Of a stretch of 64,000 nt of DNA, positions 33,465 to 41,312 are shown one piece after another (position 1 is the stretch's first letter; every line of letters starts with the position of its first letter). The stretch comes from Arthrobacter_J sp038199985. Lineage in GTDB: Bacteria; Actinomycetota; Actinomycetes; Actinomycetales; Micrococcaceae. Under the pieces are notes generated by a model. It searched no databases and was not told the DNA's origin. It saw only the letters and a list, made by a program, of their open reading frames with translations. The stretch is from contig JBBPYK010000015.1 in assembly GCA_038199985.1 (NCBI GenBank), positions 3,320 through 67,319 on the forward strand, in the 5' to 3' direction. A program made the position numbers and the translations under genes.

Positions 33465-33782
33465 ATGACCAATCTTGGCGACGAAGCGCGCACCCTCAAC
33501 GAATGGAGCCTACAGCTGACGCAGGCCCTGCAGATCCTTGATCTGGAGGTCGATCAGGAGCGGATCGTGCAGCTGGCGCGTGAAACGGCCGACGCCGTCT
33601 CGCCGTCGGCCGGCGCCGTCAGCGCCTTTCTGGTTGGCTACGCTGCCGGCAGCAAGGACACCCGTGGACGTAAAGGTTCCGCGGACGCGGTTGAGTCAGC
33701 AGCCGACGTCGTCATGCAGGTTTGTGCAAAGGGCGTGGCAGATGGTCCCGACAAGAACGGTTGGGCCAAGACCGGTCAGTAA
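33465..33782 (+). CDS. DUF6457-type protein linked to molybdenum cofactor genes
   Basis: A 105-residue soluble, mostly helical protein (LNEWSLQLTQALQILDLEVD, ETADAVSPSAGAVSAFLVGYAAG, AVESAADVVMQV). It resembles the small DUF6457 domain found alone or fused to MobA in actinobacteria. GAAGGAG lies 5 bases before the ATG. It ends 35 bases from the convergent molybdopterin oxidoreductase gene, which fits a link with molybdenum enzymes. No catalytic residues are recognised. Confidence 0.75.
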   Translation: MTNLGDEARTLNEWSLQLTQALQILDLEVDQERIVQLARETADAVSPSAGAVSAFLVGYAAGSKDTRGRKGSADAVESAADVVMQVCAKGVADGPDKNGWAKTGQ

Positions 33783-33816
33783 GCCAGTCTTGGCGCGGCC
33801 GGAAGCGTCAAACGCG

Positions 33817-36114
33817 TTAGCTGGCGGCGGACTCCAACCGTACGATGACTGCCTTGGAGACCGGGGTATTGCTGCCTTCGGCCACTTCGTCCAGGGGCAC
33901 CAGCACGTTGGCCTCCGGATAGTACGCCGCAGCGCAGCCCTTGGGCGTCGGGTAGGACACCAACCGGTACCCCCGCAGCACTCGATCCACGCCGTCGTGA
34001 TATTCACCGCGTACGTCCACGAGCTGTCCATCGGTCAGCCCGAGCTCTGCGATGTCCTCTGGACTCACGAACACCACATGACGGCCGTTGCGAATGCCGC
34101 GGTACCGATCGTTGTGGCCATAAATGGTGGTGTTGAACTGGTCGTGCGATCGAAGAGTCTGCAGGATCAGAGTGCCCGCCGGGCGTTCCACGTGCTCCAG
34201 CGCATTGACGGTCAGTATGGCCTTGCCCGTCGGTGTGTTGAACGTCCGTGAATCACGCGGCCCATTGGGCAGTACAAACCCGCCTTCCTGCCTAATTTTC
34301 TCGTTATAGTTCTCGCAGCCATCGACCACTCCAGCGATGTGATCGCGGATGAGGTCGTAGTTGTTCTCGAAGCCCGCCCAATCCACGGAGACCTTCTCAC
34401 CCAGAACGGTGCGCGCCAGCCGGCTGACGATGGCCACCTCGGAGAGCAGATTCTCAGCCACCGGTTCCACTTTGCCCCACGAAGGATGCACTGCGCAGAC
34501 TGTGTCCTCTACCGAAACGAACTGCGTTCCACTGGCCTGCCGGTCAATTTCGGTGCGGCCCATGGTGGGCAGAATCAGCGCTTCACGCCCGACGACGGCG
34601 TGTGATCGATTGAGTTTTGTGGAGATCTGGACCGTCATATCGAGGCTGCTCATGGCTGCCTCTGCCGCAACTGTGTCAGAGATTGCCGCTACCAGGTTCC
34701 CACCGAGCGCGGTAAAGACCTTGATGTCGCCGTCGCGCATTCCGCGGATGGTTTCGACGGCGTCGGCGCCGTGCTCCCGGGGTGGGTTGAACCCGAATTC
34801 GCGTTCCAGAGCATCGAGGAACGACGGCGGCATCTGTTCCCAGATGCCCATGGTGCGATCGCCCTGAACGTTGCTGTGGCCGCGGATGGGTGAGGCACCG
34901 GCTCCGGGTTTGCCGATGTTGCCGCGCAGCAACAGAAGGTTCATGATCTCCTTGATCGTGGCCACACCCTTTTTCTGCTGGGTAATGCCCATGGCCCAGG
35001 TGATGATGACTTTGTCTGCGCGGAGATAGCGTTCGGCGAGTTCGTCGATTTCGCTGCTGGTTAGACCAGTGGCCTCCAGGACGGCGCCTTCATCGAGGTG
35101 GGCCAGGTGCTCGCGGAGGTCATCGAGTCCCTGGCAGTGTTCGTTGAGGAAGTCGTGGTCCAGTACGGTGCCCGGGTTGGCTGCCTCGGCGTCGAGCACG
35201 CGCTTGGAGATGGCCTGCAGCAGGGCCATGTCTCCGCTGAGCCGGATCTGCAGGAACTGATCGGCAATCTCTGTGCCCCGACCTACTACGCCACTGACGC
35301 GCTGTGGGTTTTTGTACCGCTTGAGTCCGGCTTCAGGCAGTGGGTTGACTGCCACGATCTCGGCGCCGGCATCCTTGGCTTCCTCGAGTGCGGTGAGCAT
35401 ACGGGGGTGGTTCGTGCCAGGGTTCTGCCCCATGAGAATAATGAGGTCGGCTTGAGCAAAGTCGTCGTAGGTGATCGTTGCTTTGCCAATACCGATAGTT
35501 TGCCCCATGGCCCAGCCGGAGGATTCGTGGCACATGTTGGAGCAGTCTGGCAGGTTGTTGGTGCCGAAGGCGCGGACGAACAGTTGGTAGGCGAATGCGG
35601 CCTCGTTGGACGTGCGACCGCTGGTGTAGAACGCTGACTGATCAGGTGAATCCAGGCTGTTGAGCTTCTGCGCAATGATGGAGAACGCACGGTCCCAGCT
35701 CACCGGACGGTAGTGGTCTTCGCCAGCTGGTTTGTAGACGGGTTCGGTGAGGCGACCCTGCATGCCCAGCCAGTATTCACTGCGGGTCAGCAGGTCGGTG
35801 ACGGAGTGTTCGGTCCAGAACTCGGACGTGACGACAACGGGGGTGGCTTCCCAGGTGACAGCTTTGGCCCCGTTTTCGCAGAATTCAAAGGTCTTGCGGT
35901 GGTTGGGATCCGGCCACGCGCAACTCATGCAGTCGAAGCCATCTTTCTGGTTCAACGCAAGCAAAGTCTTGGCGGTGCGCGTCACGCCCATGTTCTCGAG
36001 CGCAGGCTTCAGGGAGTGAACAACGCCGGGAATGCCAGCAGCCCAGTCCTTGGCTTCGCCGACGTCGGGACTGTTTTCGTCGACGTCCTCCACTGGGGGA
36101 TTACTACGAGTCAT
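33817..36114 (-). CDS. FdhF/YdeP-type molybdopterin oxidoreductase
   Basis: A 765-residue bis-MGD molybdoenzyme of the YdeP family, distantly related to formate dehydrogenase H. Only a two-Cys pattern (Cys62 and Cys65 in DCMSCAW) stands where FdhF has a full 4Fe-4S motif, and the probable Mo ligand is Cys195 (NMCHESSGWAMG, aligned with Sec140 of FdhF). LILMGQNPGTNHPRML and the C-terminal molydop_binding domain (RSHDQFNTTIYGHNDRYRGI) are clear. GAAGGAAGG precedes ATG 36114 by 6 bases; the frame is open to 36306 but no ribosome site supports that. The physiological substrate of YdeP proteins is unsettled (acid resistance in E. coli). FdhD needed for its cofactor is at the left window edge. Confidence 0.92.
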   Translation of the reverse strand: MTRSNPPVEDVDENSPDVGEAKDWAAGIPGVVHSLKPALENMGVTRTAKTLLALNQKDGFDCMSCAWPDPNHRKTFEFCENGAKAVTWEATPVVVTSEFWTEHSVTDLLTRSEYWLGMQGRLTEPVYKPAGEDHYRPVSWDRAFSIIAQKLNSLDSPDQSAFYTSGRTSNEAAFAYQLFVRAFGTNNLPDCSNMCHESSGWAMGQTIGIGKATITYDDFAQADLIILMGQNPGTNHPRMLTALEEAKDAGAEIVAVNPLPEAGLKRYKNPQRVSGVVGRGTEIADQFLQIRLSGDMALLQAISKRVLDAEAANPGTVLDHDFLNEHCQGLDDLREHLAHLDEGAVLEATGLTSSEIDELAERYLRADKVIITWAMGITQQKKGVATIKEIMNLLLLRGNIGKPGAGASPIRGHSNVQGDRTMGIWEQMPPSFLDALEREFGFNPPREHGADAVETIRGMRDGDIKVFTALGGNLVAAISDTVAAEAAMSSLDMTVQISTKLNRSHAVVGREALILPTMGRTEIDRQASGTQFVSVEDTVCAVHPSWGKVEPVAENLLSEVAIVSRLARTVLGEKVSVDWAGFENNYDLIRDHIAGVVDGCENYNEKIRQEGGFVLPNGPRDSRTFNTPTGKAILTVNALEHVERPAGTLILQTLRSHDQFNTTIYGHNDRYRGIRNGRHVVFVSPEDIAELGLTDGQLVDVRGEYHDGVDRVLRGYRLVSYPTPKGCAAAYYPEANVLVPLDEVAEGSNTPVSKAVIVRLESAAS

Positions 36115-36171
36115 TGCGGACCTTCCTTCACCTGGTGTCACGACCTCCACCCAGTATCCCAGTCGTGGCCC

Positions 36172-36217
36172 AGAAGGAAAGGTACCCCGGCGAATCGCCG
36201 AAGGTACCTTTCCTTCT
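36172..36217 (-). terminator. Long hairpin between the old yellow enzyme and YdeP genes
   Basis: A perfect 15-bp stem (36172-36186 with 36203-36217) plus an inner CGGCG/CGCCG stem around AAT. On the minus strand it begins within the stop codon of the old yellow enzyme gene and ends 58 bases before the YdeP start. It should terminate or attenuate readthrough into the molybdoenzyme gene. Confidence 0.75.
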
Positions 36218-37283
36218 AGAGGGCTGGATAGTCCGTGTAGCCGGTGGCTCCCGGGGTGTAGAAAGTGGAAGGATCCGGTGTGTTCAGCGGCAGGTCTTCC
36301 TGCCAACGGTGAGCCAAATCCGGATTGGCGATGGCCGCACGGCCCACAACGACGGCGTCGGCTAGCCCGTCATCGAGAATAGCGAACGCTTCTTCTCGGT
36401 TGGTAATGACCTTGAACCCGCTGTTGACCATGACGGGGCCACGGAATCGTTGGCGCAGGTCCTGCACCAGGGGCGCTGAGGGCTGCCCAAAAAGAATGCT
36501 GAGGTAGGCAAGGTTCAGCGGTGCACTGGCATCGATCAAGGCCCCGTACGTTTCCCGAACGTCTGCTTCGTCTAGCTCCAGAGTGCTCTGGACGTTGTGT
36601 TCGGGGGAGATACGCAATCCCACGCGTTCGGCGCCGATGGCTGCGGCCACGGCTTCGACGACCTCGATGACAAAGCGCGCCCTGTTCTGGGGCGAACCGC
36701 CATAGTTGTCCTCGCGCACATTGGTGCTGGCGGAGAGGAACTCATGCAGCAGGTAGCCGTTGGCGCCGTGGAGTTCCACACCGTCCAGCCCTGCCTCGAT
36801 AGCATTTTTTGAGCCCTGCACGAACTCGTCAATGATGCCGGGCAGCTCCTCCTCGGTGAGCGCGTGCGGGATGGGAAACGGCTGTTTGCCCTTGTACGTG
36901 CGGGTTTGGCCCTCGACGGCGATGGCGCTTGGTGCAACTACTTGGTGCCCGCTGTTGGTGTCCGGGTGGGTGACGCGCCCGGCATGCATGACCTGCGCGA
37001 ATACTCGGCCGCCGGCGTCGTGCACGGCGTCTGCAACGTTCCGCCAGCCGTCGATCTGTTCCTGAGTAGCCAGACCGGGCTGGCCGGGGAATCCCTGCCC
37101 TGCTTTGCTGGGGTAGGTACCTTCGGTGACCAACAGTCCTAACGACGCGCGCTGCGCGTAGTGCTCAACGTTGAGGGGGTTGGGGACGCCGTCGGCACCG
37201 GAACGGCAACGGGTCAGCGGGGCCATGATGATTCGGTTTGGCAACTCGAGGCTGCCGAGGGTCATGGGGGAGTAAAGCTTCAA
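36216..37283 (-). CDS. NADH:flavin oxidoreductase/old yellow enzyme
   Basis: A 355-residue FMN-dependent ene-reductase TIM barrel. PNRIIMAPLTRCRS at the N-terminus, VELHGANGYLLHEFLS (His/Asn substrate pair), NYGGSPQNRARFVIEVVEA, MVNSGFKVITNREEAFAIL and VVVGRAAIANPDL are typical of the NemA/OYE class. It reduces activated C=C bonds or nitro compounds with NAD(P)H. I chose TTG 37283: it begins KLYSPMTLGSLEL as in relatives and has AAGGG 7 bases upstream. The frame extends to 37481 without a better start. Confidence 0.9.
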   Translation of the reverse strand: MKLYSPMTLGSLELPNRIIMAPLTRCRSGADGVPNPLNVEHYAQRASLGLLVTEGTYPSKAGQGFPGQPGLATQEQIDGWRNVADAVHDAGGRVFAQVMHAGRVTHPDTNSGHQVVAPSAIAVEGQTRTYKGKQPFPIPHALTEEELPGIIDEFVQGSKNAIEAGLDGVELHGANGYLLHEFLSASTNVREDNYGGSPQNRARFVIEVVEAVAAAIGAERVGLRISPEHNVQSTLELDEADVRETYGALIDASAPLNLAYLSILFGQPSAPLVQDLRQRFRGPVMVNSGFKVITNREEAFAILDDGLADAVVVGRAAIANPDLAHRWQEDLPLNTPDPSTFYTPGATGYTDYPAL

Positions 37284-37404
37284 GGACGTGCCCTTCTCGA
37301 CGAACTGCGGAACTCTTTTCACAGGTGGCAACCGGTGGGAGCGGCACAGTATTCCGGTGCTCAACGCACCCCATGAAGCCCGGCATCGATGATTGAATGG
37401 GGCC

Positions 37405-37725
37405 ATGATCTTCATTGTGGTGAAATTCAACGTCAAGCCCGAATGGTCCGAGAAGTGGCTGGATCTGACCAAGGACTTCACGGAGGCAACTCGTCAAGAA
37501 CCGGGAAACCTGTGGTTCGATTGGTCGCGCAGCGTCGAGAACCCCAACGAATATGTGCTGGTGGAAGCCTTCACAGACGACGCCGCTGAGGCGCACGTCA
37601 ACAGCGAACACTTCAGCGCAGCGATGCAGACCATGCCGCAGGCCCTCGTGGAAACGCCGCACATCATCAGCGAAAAGCTCGACGCCGACGGCTGGGGCCT
37701 GATGGGCGAACTGTCCGTGAAGTAA
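37405..37725 (+). CDS. Antibiotic-biosynthesis-monooxygenase-fold protein (putative quinol monooxygenase)
   Basis: A 106-residue ABM-domain protein of ferredoxin-like fold: FIVVKFNVKPEW, WLDLTKDFTEATRQEPGNLWFDWS, YVLVEAFTDDAAEAHVNSEHFS and the closing IISEKLDADG. YgiN-like relatives oxidise quinols without cofactors. ATG 37405 begins the domain; a TTG four codons earlier is in frame. No clear ribosome site. It is divergent from the old yellow enzyme gene and precedes sdhCAB. Confidence 0.85.
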   Translation: MIFIVVKFNVKPEWSEKWLDLTKDFTEATRQEPGNLWFDWSRSVENPNEYVLVEAFTDDAAEAHVNSEHFSAAMQTMPQALVETPHIISEKLDADGWGLMGELSVK

Positions 37726-37747
37726 AAATTTTCCTCACCCCATGCCG

Positions 37748-37776
37748 TTGAGGTGCCGCCAACGCGGCCATACACT
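37748..37776 (+). promoter_or_regulatory. Promoter for sdhCAB
   Basis: TTGAGG (37748-37753), a 17-bp spacer and TACACT (37771-37776). Transcription would begin near 37783, about 50 bases before sdhC. Confidence 0.5.
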
Positions 37777-37831
37777 CTAACCAAGATTGTAACGACGCCA
37801 ACCTACTCAGAGCACTGGAAAGTTGAGCGAA

Positions 37832-38554
37832 ATGACGGTTAGGACTTCAGCTGGTCACCGGAACAAGGCCGTCGGTTCCTCGGTAGTGCTGCACGCGGTC
37901 ATGGCCGTTGGTGGGCTGATCATGATGCTGTTCCTGATCGCGCATATGTACGGAAATTTGAAAATCTTCGCTGGGCAAGAGGCCTTCGACGGCTATTCGG
38001 CCTACCTGCGCACGATCCTCGAACCCCTGCTGCCCTATGCGGGAGCCCTGTGGATCCTGCGCGTCGTCCTGCTAATTAGCGTCGGAGCGCATATCTGGGC
38101 TGCGTTTGTGCTCTGGCACCGGTCCCGCGCGGCGACCGCGGGTGGTGGCGGTTGGCGTTACCAGACCAAGCAGAATCGGCGGGGTGTGCAGCGAACCTAT
38201 GCCTCGTTCACCATGCGGTGGGGCGGTGTGACGATCGGGCTTTTTGTTATCTATCACCTATTACACCTGAGCGTGAATTACATCCACCCGGGTGGGGCAT
38301 CGGAGAGTCCCTATGATCGCATGATCAACGGTTTTTCAATCTGGTGGGTGGTGCTCTCCTATGTCATTGCTCTCGCCGCTCTGGGCTTTCATCTGCGGCA
38401 CGGCATCTGGAGCGCCTTCGCTTCATTGGGCGCGAACACCAGTGTTGCCGTGCGTCGCCGGCTCAATGGGTTGGCGTATGTGGTCACCTTCGTGATCATC
38501 GCCGGTTTCCTCGTGCCGCCACTGAGCATCTTGATCGGATGGGTAGGACCATGA
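37832..38554 (+). CDS. sdhC: Succinate dehydrogenase cytochrome b subunit
   Basis: A 240-residue b558-type subunit with five membrane helices (beginning SVVLHAVMAVGGLIMMLFLIAHMYGNLKIF) and histidines suited to bind two hemes (LHAV, AHMYGN, VGAHIW, YHLLHLS, GFHLRHG). This single-subunit anchor is typical of menaquinone-reducing SDH of actinobacteria and Bacillus. GGAAAG lies 9 bases before ATG 37832; a TTG three codons upstream is too close to it. The stop overlaps the sdhA start (ATGATGA). Confidence 0.93.
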   Translation: MTVRTSAGHRNKAVGSSVVLHAVMAVGGLIMMLFLIAHMYGNLKIFAGQEAFDGYSAYLRTILEPLLPYAGALWILRVVLLISVGAHIWAAFVLWHRSRAATAGGGGWRYQTKQNRRGVQRTYASFTMRWGGVTIGLFVIYHLLHLSVNYIHPGGASESPYDRMINGFSIWWVVLSYVIALAALGFHLRHGIWSAFASLGANTSVAVRRRLNGLAYVVTFVIIAGFLVPPLSILIGWVGP

Positions 38555-40497
38555 TGAACGACTTCTTTACTGACGGCGATCCGCTGCAGGACACCAAGGA
38601 TCCCGGCGGTCCACTCACGGAGCGCTGGGACAAACGCCGATTCGAAGCCAAGCTGATCAGTCCTGCCAACCGGCGCAAGACGTCGGTCATCGTCATCGGC
38701 ACGGGATTGGCCGGTGGCTCCGCGGCGGCCACTCTCGGCGAAGCAGGCTACAAGGTCAAGGTTTTCTGCTATCAGGACAGTGCCCGCCGGGCGCACAGCA
38801 TCGCCGCCCAGGGCGGGATCAATGCAGCAAAGGACTACCGCAACGACGGGGATAGCATCCAACGGCTGTTCTACGACACAGCCAAGGGTGGGGACTACCG
38901 CTCGCGTGAATCCAATGTCTACCGGCTCGCGCAGGTCAGTTCGGCGATCATCGACCAGGCCGTGGCTCAGGGCGTGCCCTTCGCGCGGGAGTACGGTGGA
39001 CTGCTGGATACTCGGTCCTTCGGCGGAGTGCAGGTGTCCCGGACGTTCTATGCGCGCGGACAAACTGGCCAGCAACTACTGCTCGGCGCCTACCAGGCAC
39101 TGGAGCGCCAGGTTGGAGCAGGGTCCGTGGAACTGAACACCCGGCACGAGATGCTGGACCTCATCGTCATCGACGGCAAGGCGCGCGGTGTAGTGGTGCG
39201 CGACATGGTCACCGGGGAGTTCGAAACGCATCTGGCCGACGCCGTCGTGCTCGCCAGTGGCGGCTACGGCAACGTCTACTACCTTTCCACCAATGCTATG
39301 GGCTGCAATGTGACCGCCTCCTGGCGTGCCCACCGCAAGGGGGCCTATTTCGCAAATCCCTGTTATACGCAGATCCATCCCACCTGCATCCCCGTCAGTG
39401 GAGACCACCAGTCCAAACTCACCTTGATGAGTGAGTCCCTGCGCAATGACGGACGGATCTGGGTGCCTGACAAAGCAGGTGATGACCGGGTGCCCGCTGA
39501 TATCCCTGAATCTGAGCGGGATTACTACCTGGAGCGGGCCTACCCGGCTTTTGGCAACCTCGTACCCCGCGACGTGGCTTCGAGAGCCGCGAAGAAACAG
39601 TGTGACGAAGGGCGGGGTGTGGGTCCGGGCGGACTCGGGGTCTACCTGGACTTCGCGGATGCCATCAAGCGCCTGGGCCGGGACGTCATCGAGGAGAAGT
39701 ACGGCAACCTCTTCGACATGTACGCGAAGATCACCGACGAGGATCCCTACCAGACCCCAATGCGCATCTATCCGGCCATCCACTACACAATGGGTGGTCT
39801 GTGGGTGGACTACGACCTGCAGAGCTCGATCCCCGGCCTCTTCGTGATCGGCGAGGCGAACTTCTCCGACCATGGCGCCAACCGGCTCGGTGCCAGTGCG
39901 CTGATGCAGGGCTTGGCGGATGGTTACTTCGTCTTGCCCGGGACCATCAACGATTATCTGGCCCGCAATCCGCTGCCCGAGGACGTGGATGCCAACCATC
40001 CCGCTGTCGTTGAGACTACTGAAGCGGTGCGCGAGCGTACGGCGCGGTTGCTGGCGATCAACGGAAGTCGCTCTGTGGATTCTTTCCATAAGGAGCTCGG
40101 GGCCATTGTGTGGGAATACTGCGGTATGGAACGCAACGCTGAAGGACTCACCCACGCTATCCAGCAGATCCGTGCTCTGCGCGACGGCTTCTGGTCGGAT
40201 GTGAAGGTCACTGGGGTCAACGAGGAACTGAACCAGTCCCTGGAGCGCGCCGGCCGGGTCGCGGACTTCTTCGAACTCGCCGAGCTGATGTGCATTGATG
40301 CGCTGCATCGCGAGGAATCCTGCGGGGCGCACTTCCGCACCGAAAGCCAAACGGAAGGCGGTGAGGCTCTGAGGCAGGACGAGGAGTTTTCCTATGTCGC
40401 CGCGTGGGAATTTGGCGGTGACGGCCAACCTCCGCTGCTGCATCGCGAAGATCTGGTCTTCGAGAACATCAAGGTTCAGCAAAGGAGCTACACATGA
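38551..40497 (+). CDS. sdhA: Succinate dehydrogenase flavoprotein subunit
   Basis: A 648-residue flavoprotein. The FAD Rossmann motif VIVIGTGLAGGSAAATLGEAG is near residue 50 and the covalent-FAD histidine is in ARRAHSIAAQGGINAAKDY. Active-site stretches NPCYTQIHPTCIP, YTMGGLWVDYD and GEANFSDHGANRLGAS are intact. It oxidises succinate to fumarate at the inner membrane face. ATG 38551 overlaps sdhC by 4 bases; the frame is open further upstream inside sdhC. sdhB overlaps its end by 4 bases. Confidence 0.95.
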   Translation: MMNDFFTDGDPLQDTKDPGGPLTERWDKRRFEAKLISPANRRKTSVIVIGTGLAGGSAAATLGEAGYKVKVFCYQDSARRAHSIAAQGGINAAKDYRNDGDSIQRLFYDTAKGGDYRSRESNVYRLAQVSSAIIDQAVAQGVPFAREYGGLLDTRSFGGVQVSRTFYARGQTGQQLLLGAYQALERQVGAGSVELNTRHEMLDLIVIDGKARGVVVRDMVTGEFETHLADAVVLASGGYGNVYYLSTNAMGCNVTASWRAHRKGAYFANPCYTQIHPTCIPVSGDHQSKLTLMSESLRNDGRIWVPDKAGDDRVPADIPESERDYYLERAYPAFGNLVPRDVASRAAKKQCDEGRGVGPGGLGVYLDFADAIKRLGRDVIEEKYGNLFDMYAKITDEDPYQTPMRIYPAIHYTMGGLWVDYDLQSSIPGLFVIGEANFSDHGANRLGASALMQGLADGYFVLPGTINDYLARNPLPEDVDANHPAVVETTEAVRERTARLLAINGSRSVDSFHKELGAIVWEYCGMERNAEGLTHAIQQIRALRDGFWSDVKVTGVNEELNQSLERAGRVADFFELAELMCIDALHREESCGAHFRTESQTEGGEALRQDEEFSYVAAWEFGGDGQPPLLHREDLVFENIKVQQRSYT

Positions 40498-41246
40498 ACG
40501 TCACATTGCGGATCTGGCGCCAACACGATCATGACGCGGCCGGGTCCATGGAGGCCTACGAGGTCGCCGACATCTCCCCCGATATGTCTTTCCTGGAGGT
40601 GCTTGATCTCCTGAACGAGGACTTGACGCTCAACGGCGGGGATCCGGTGGCCTTCGACCACGACTGCCGTGAGGGTATTTGCGGCTCGTGTTCACTCGTG
40701 ATCAACGGACTGGCCCATGGTCCCGAGGCGTTGACTACCGCCTGTCAGCTTTACATGCGCCACTTCGACGACGGCCAGGTCATCGACGTCGAGCCCTGGC
40801 GTTCGACGGCGTTTCCCGTCATCCGGGACCTTGTGGTGGACCGCAGCGCCCTGGACCGGATCATTGAAGCTGGCGGCTACATCAGCGCACCAACGGGGGC
40901 CGCGGCAGATGCCAACGCCGTAGCTGTTCCGAAGAAGGAAGCGGATCGGGCGTTCGACGCCGCGGCGTGCATCGGCTGTGGGGCCTGCGTGGCTGCCTGT
41001 CCCAATGGTTCGGCGTCGTTGTTCCTCGGGGCCAAGATCACCCACCTCGGCTCGTTGCCCCAGGGACAGCCTGAGCGTGACGAGCGCGCCTTGGCCATGG
41101 TGGCCCAGCATGACGCCGAGGGCTTCGGTGGGTGCACCCAGATCGGCGAGTGCACGGCTGTGTGCCCGGCAGGTATTCCGTTGGACATGATTTCCCAGCT
41201 CAACCACGACGTCCTCTCCGGGCTGAAGAACCAGTCAGGGAAATGA
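40494..41246 (+). CDS. sdhB: Succinate dehydrogenase iron-sulfur subunit
   Basis: A 250-residue subunit with all ligands for three clusters: [2Fe-2S] at Cys58, Cys63, Cys66 and Cys84, and [4Fe-4S]/[3Fe-4S] from CIGCGACVAACPNG (Cys159, 162, 165, 169) and Cys214, Cys220, Cys224. It passes electrons from SdhA to the heme subunit. The ATG overlaps the sdhA stop (ATGA), completing a tight sdhCAB operon. It is convergent with the P-type ATPase gene. Confidence 0.95.
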   Translation: MNVTLRIWRQHDHDAAGSMEAYEVADISPDMSFLEVLDLLNEDLTLNGGDPVAFDHDCREGICGSCSLVINGLAHGPEALTTACQLYMRHFDDGQVIDVEPWRSTAFPVIRDLVVDRSALDRIIEAGGYISAPTGAAADANAVAVPKKEADRAFDAAACIGCGACVAACPNGSASLFLGAKITHLGSLPQGQPERDERALAMVAQHDAEGFGGCTQIGECTAVCPAGIPLDMISQLNHDVLSGLKNQSGK

Positions 41247-41312
41247 TCTAGCCTGTCGCGACTGGACCTTCTGGACGCGCACCGGTCACGGTTCCACGAC
41301 AACCGTTCCTGC

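Noticed and set aside
38344..38550. N-terminal extension of sdhA
   Set aside because: Lies inside sdhC; ATG 38551 overlaps the sdhC stop by 4 bases as in other sdh operons.
39076..40482. 468-codon minus-strand ORF opposite sdhA
   Set aside because: Lies wholly inside sdhA, which has every active-site motif; the antisense product has no recognisable domain.
41288..41306. Small hairpin ACGGTT/AACCGT between sdhB and the ATPase gene
   Set aside because: Only 6 bp with no T-run; too weak to call a terminator.
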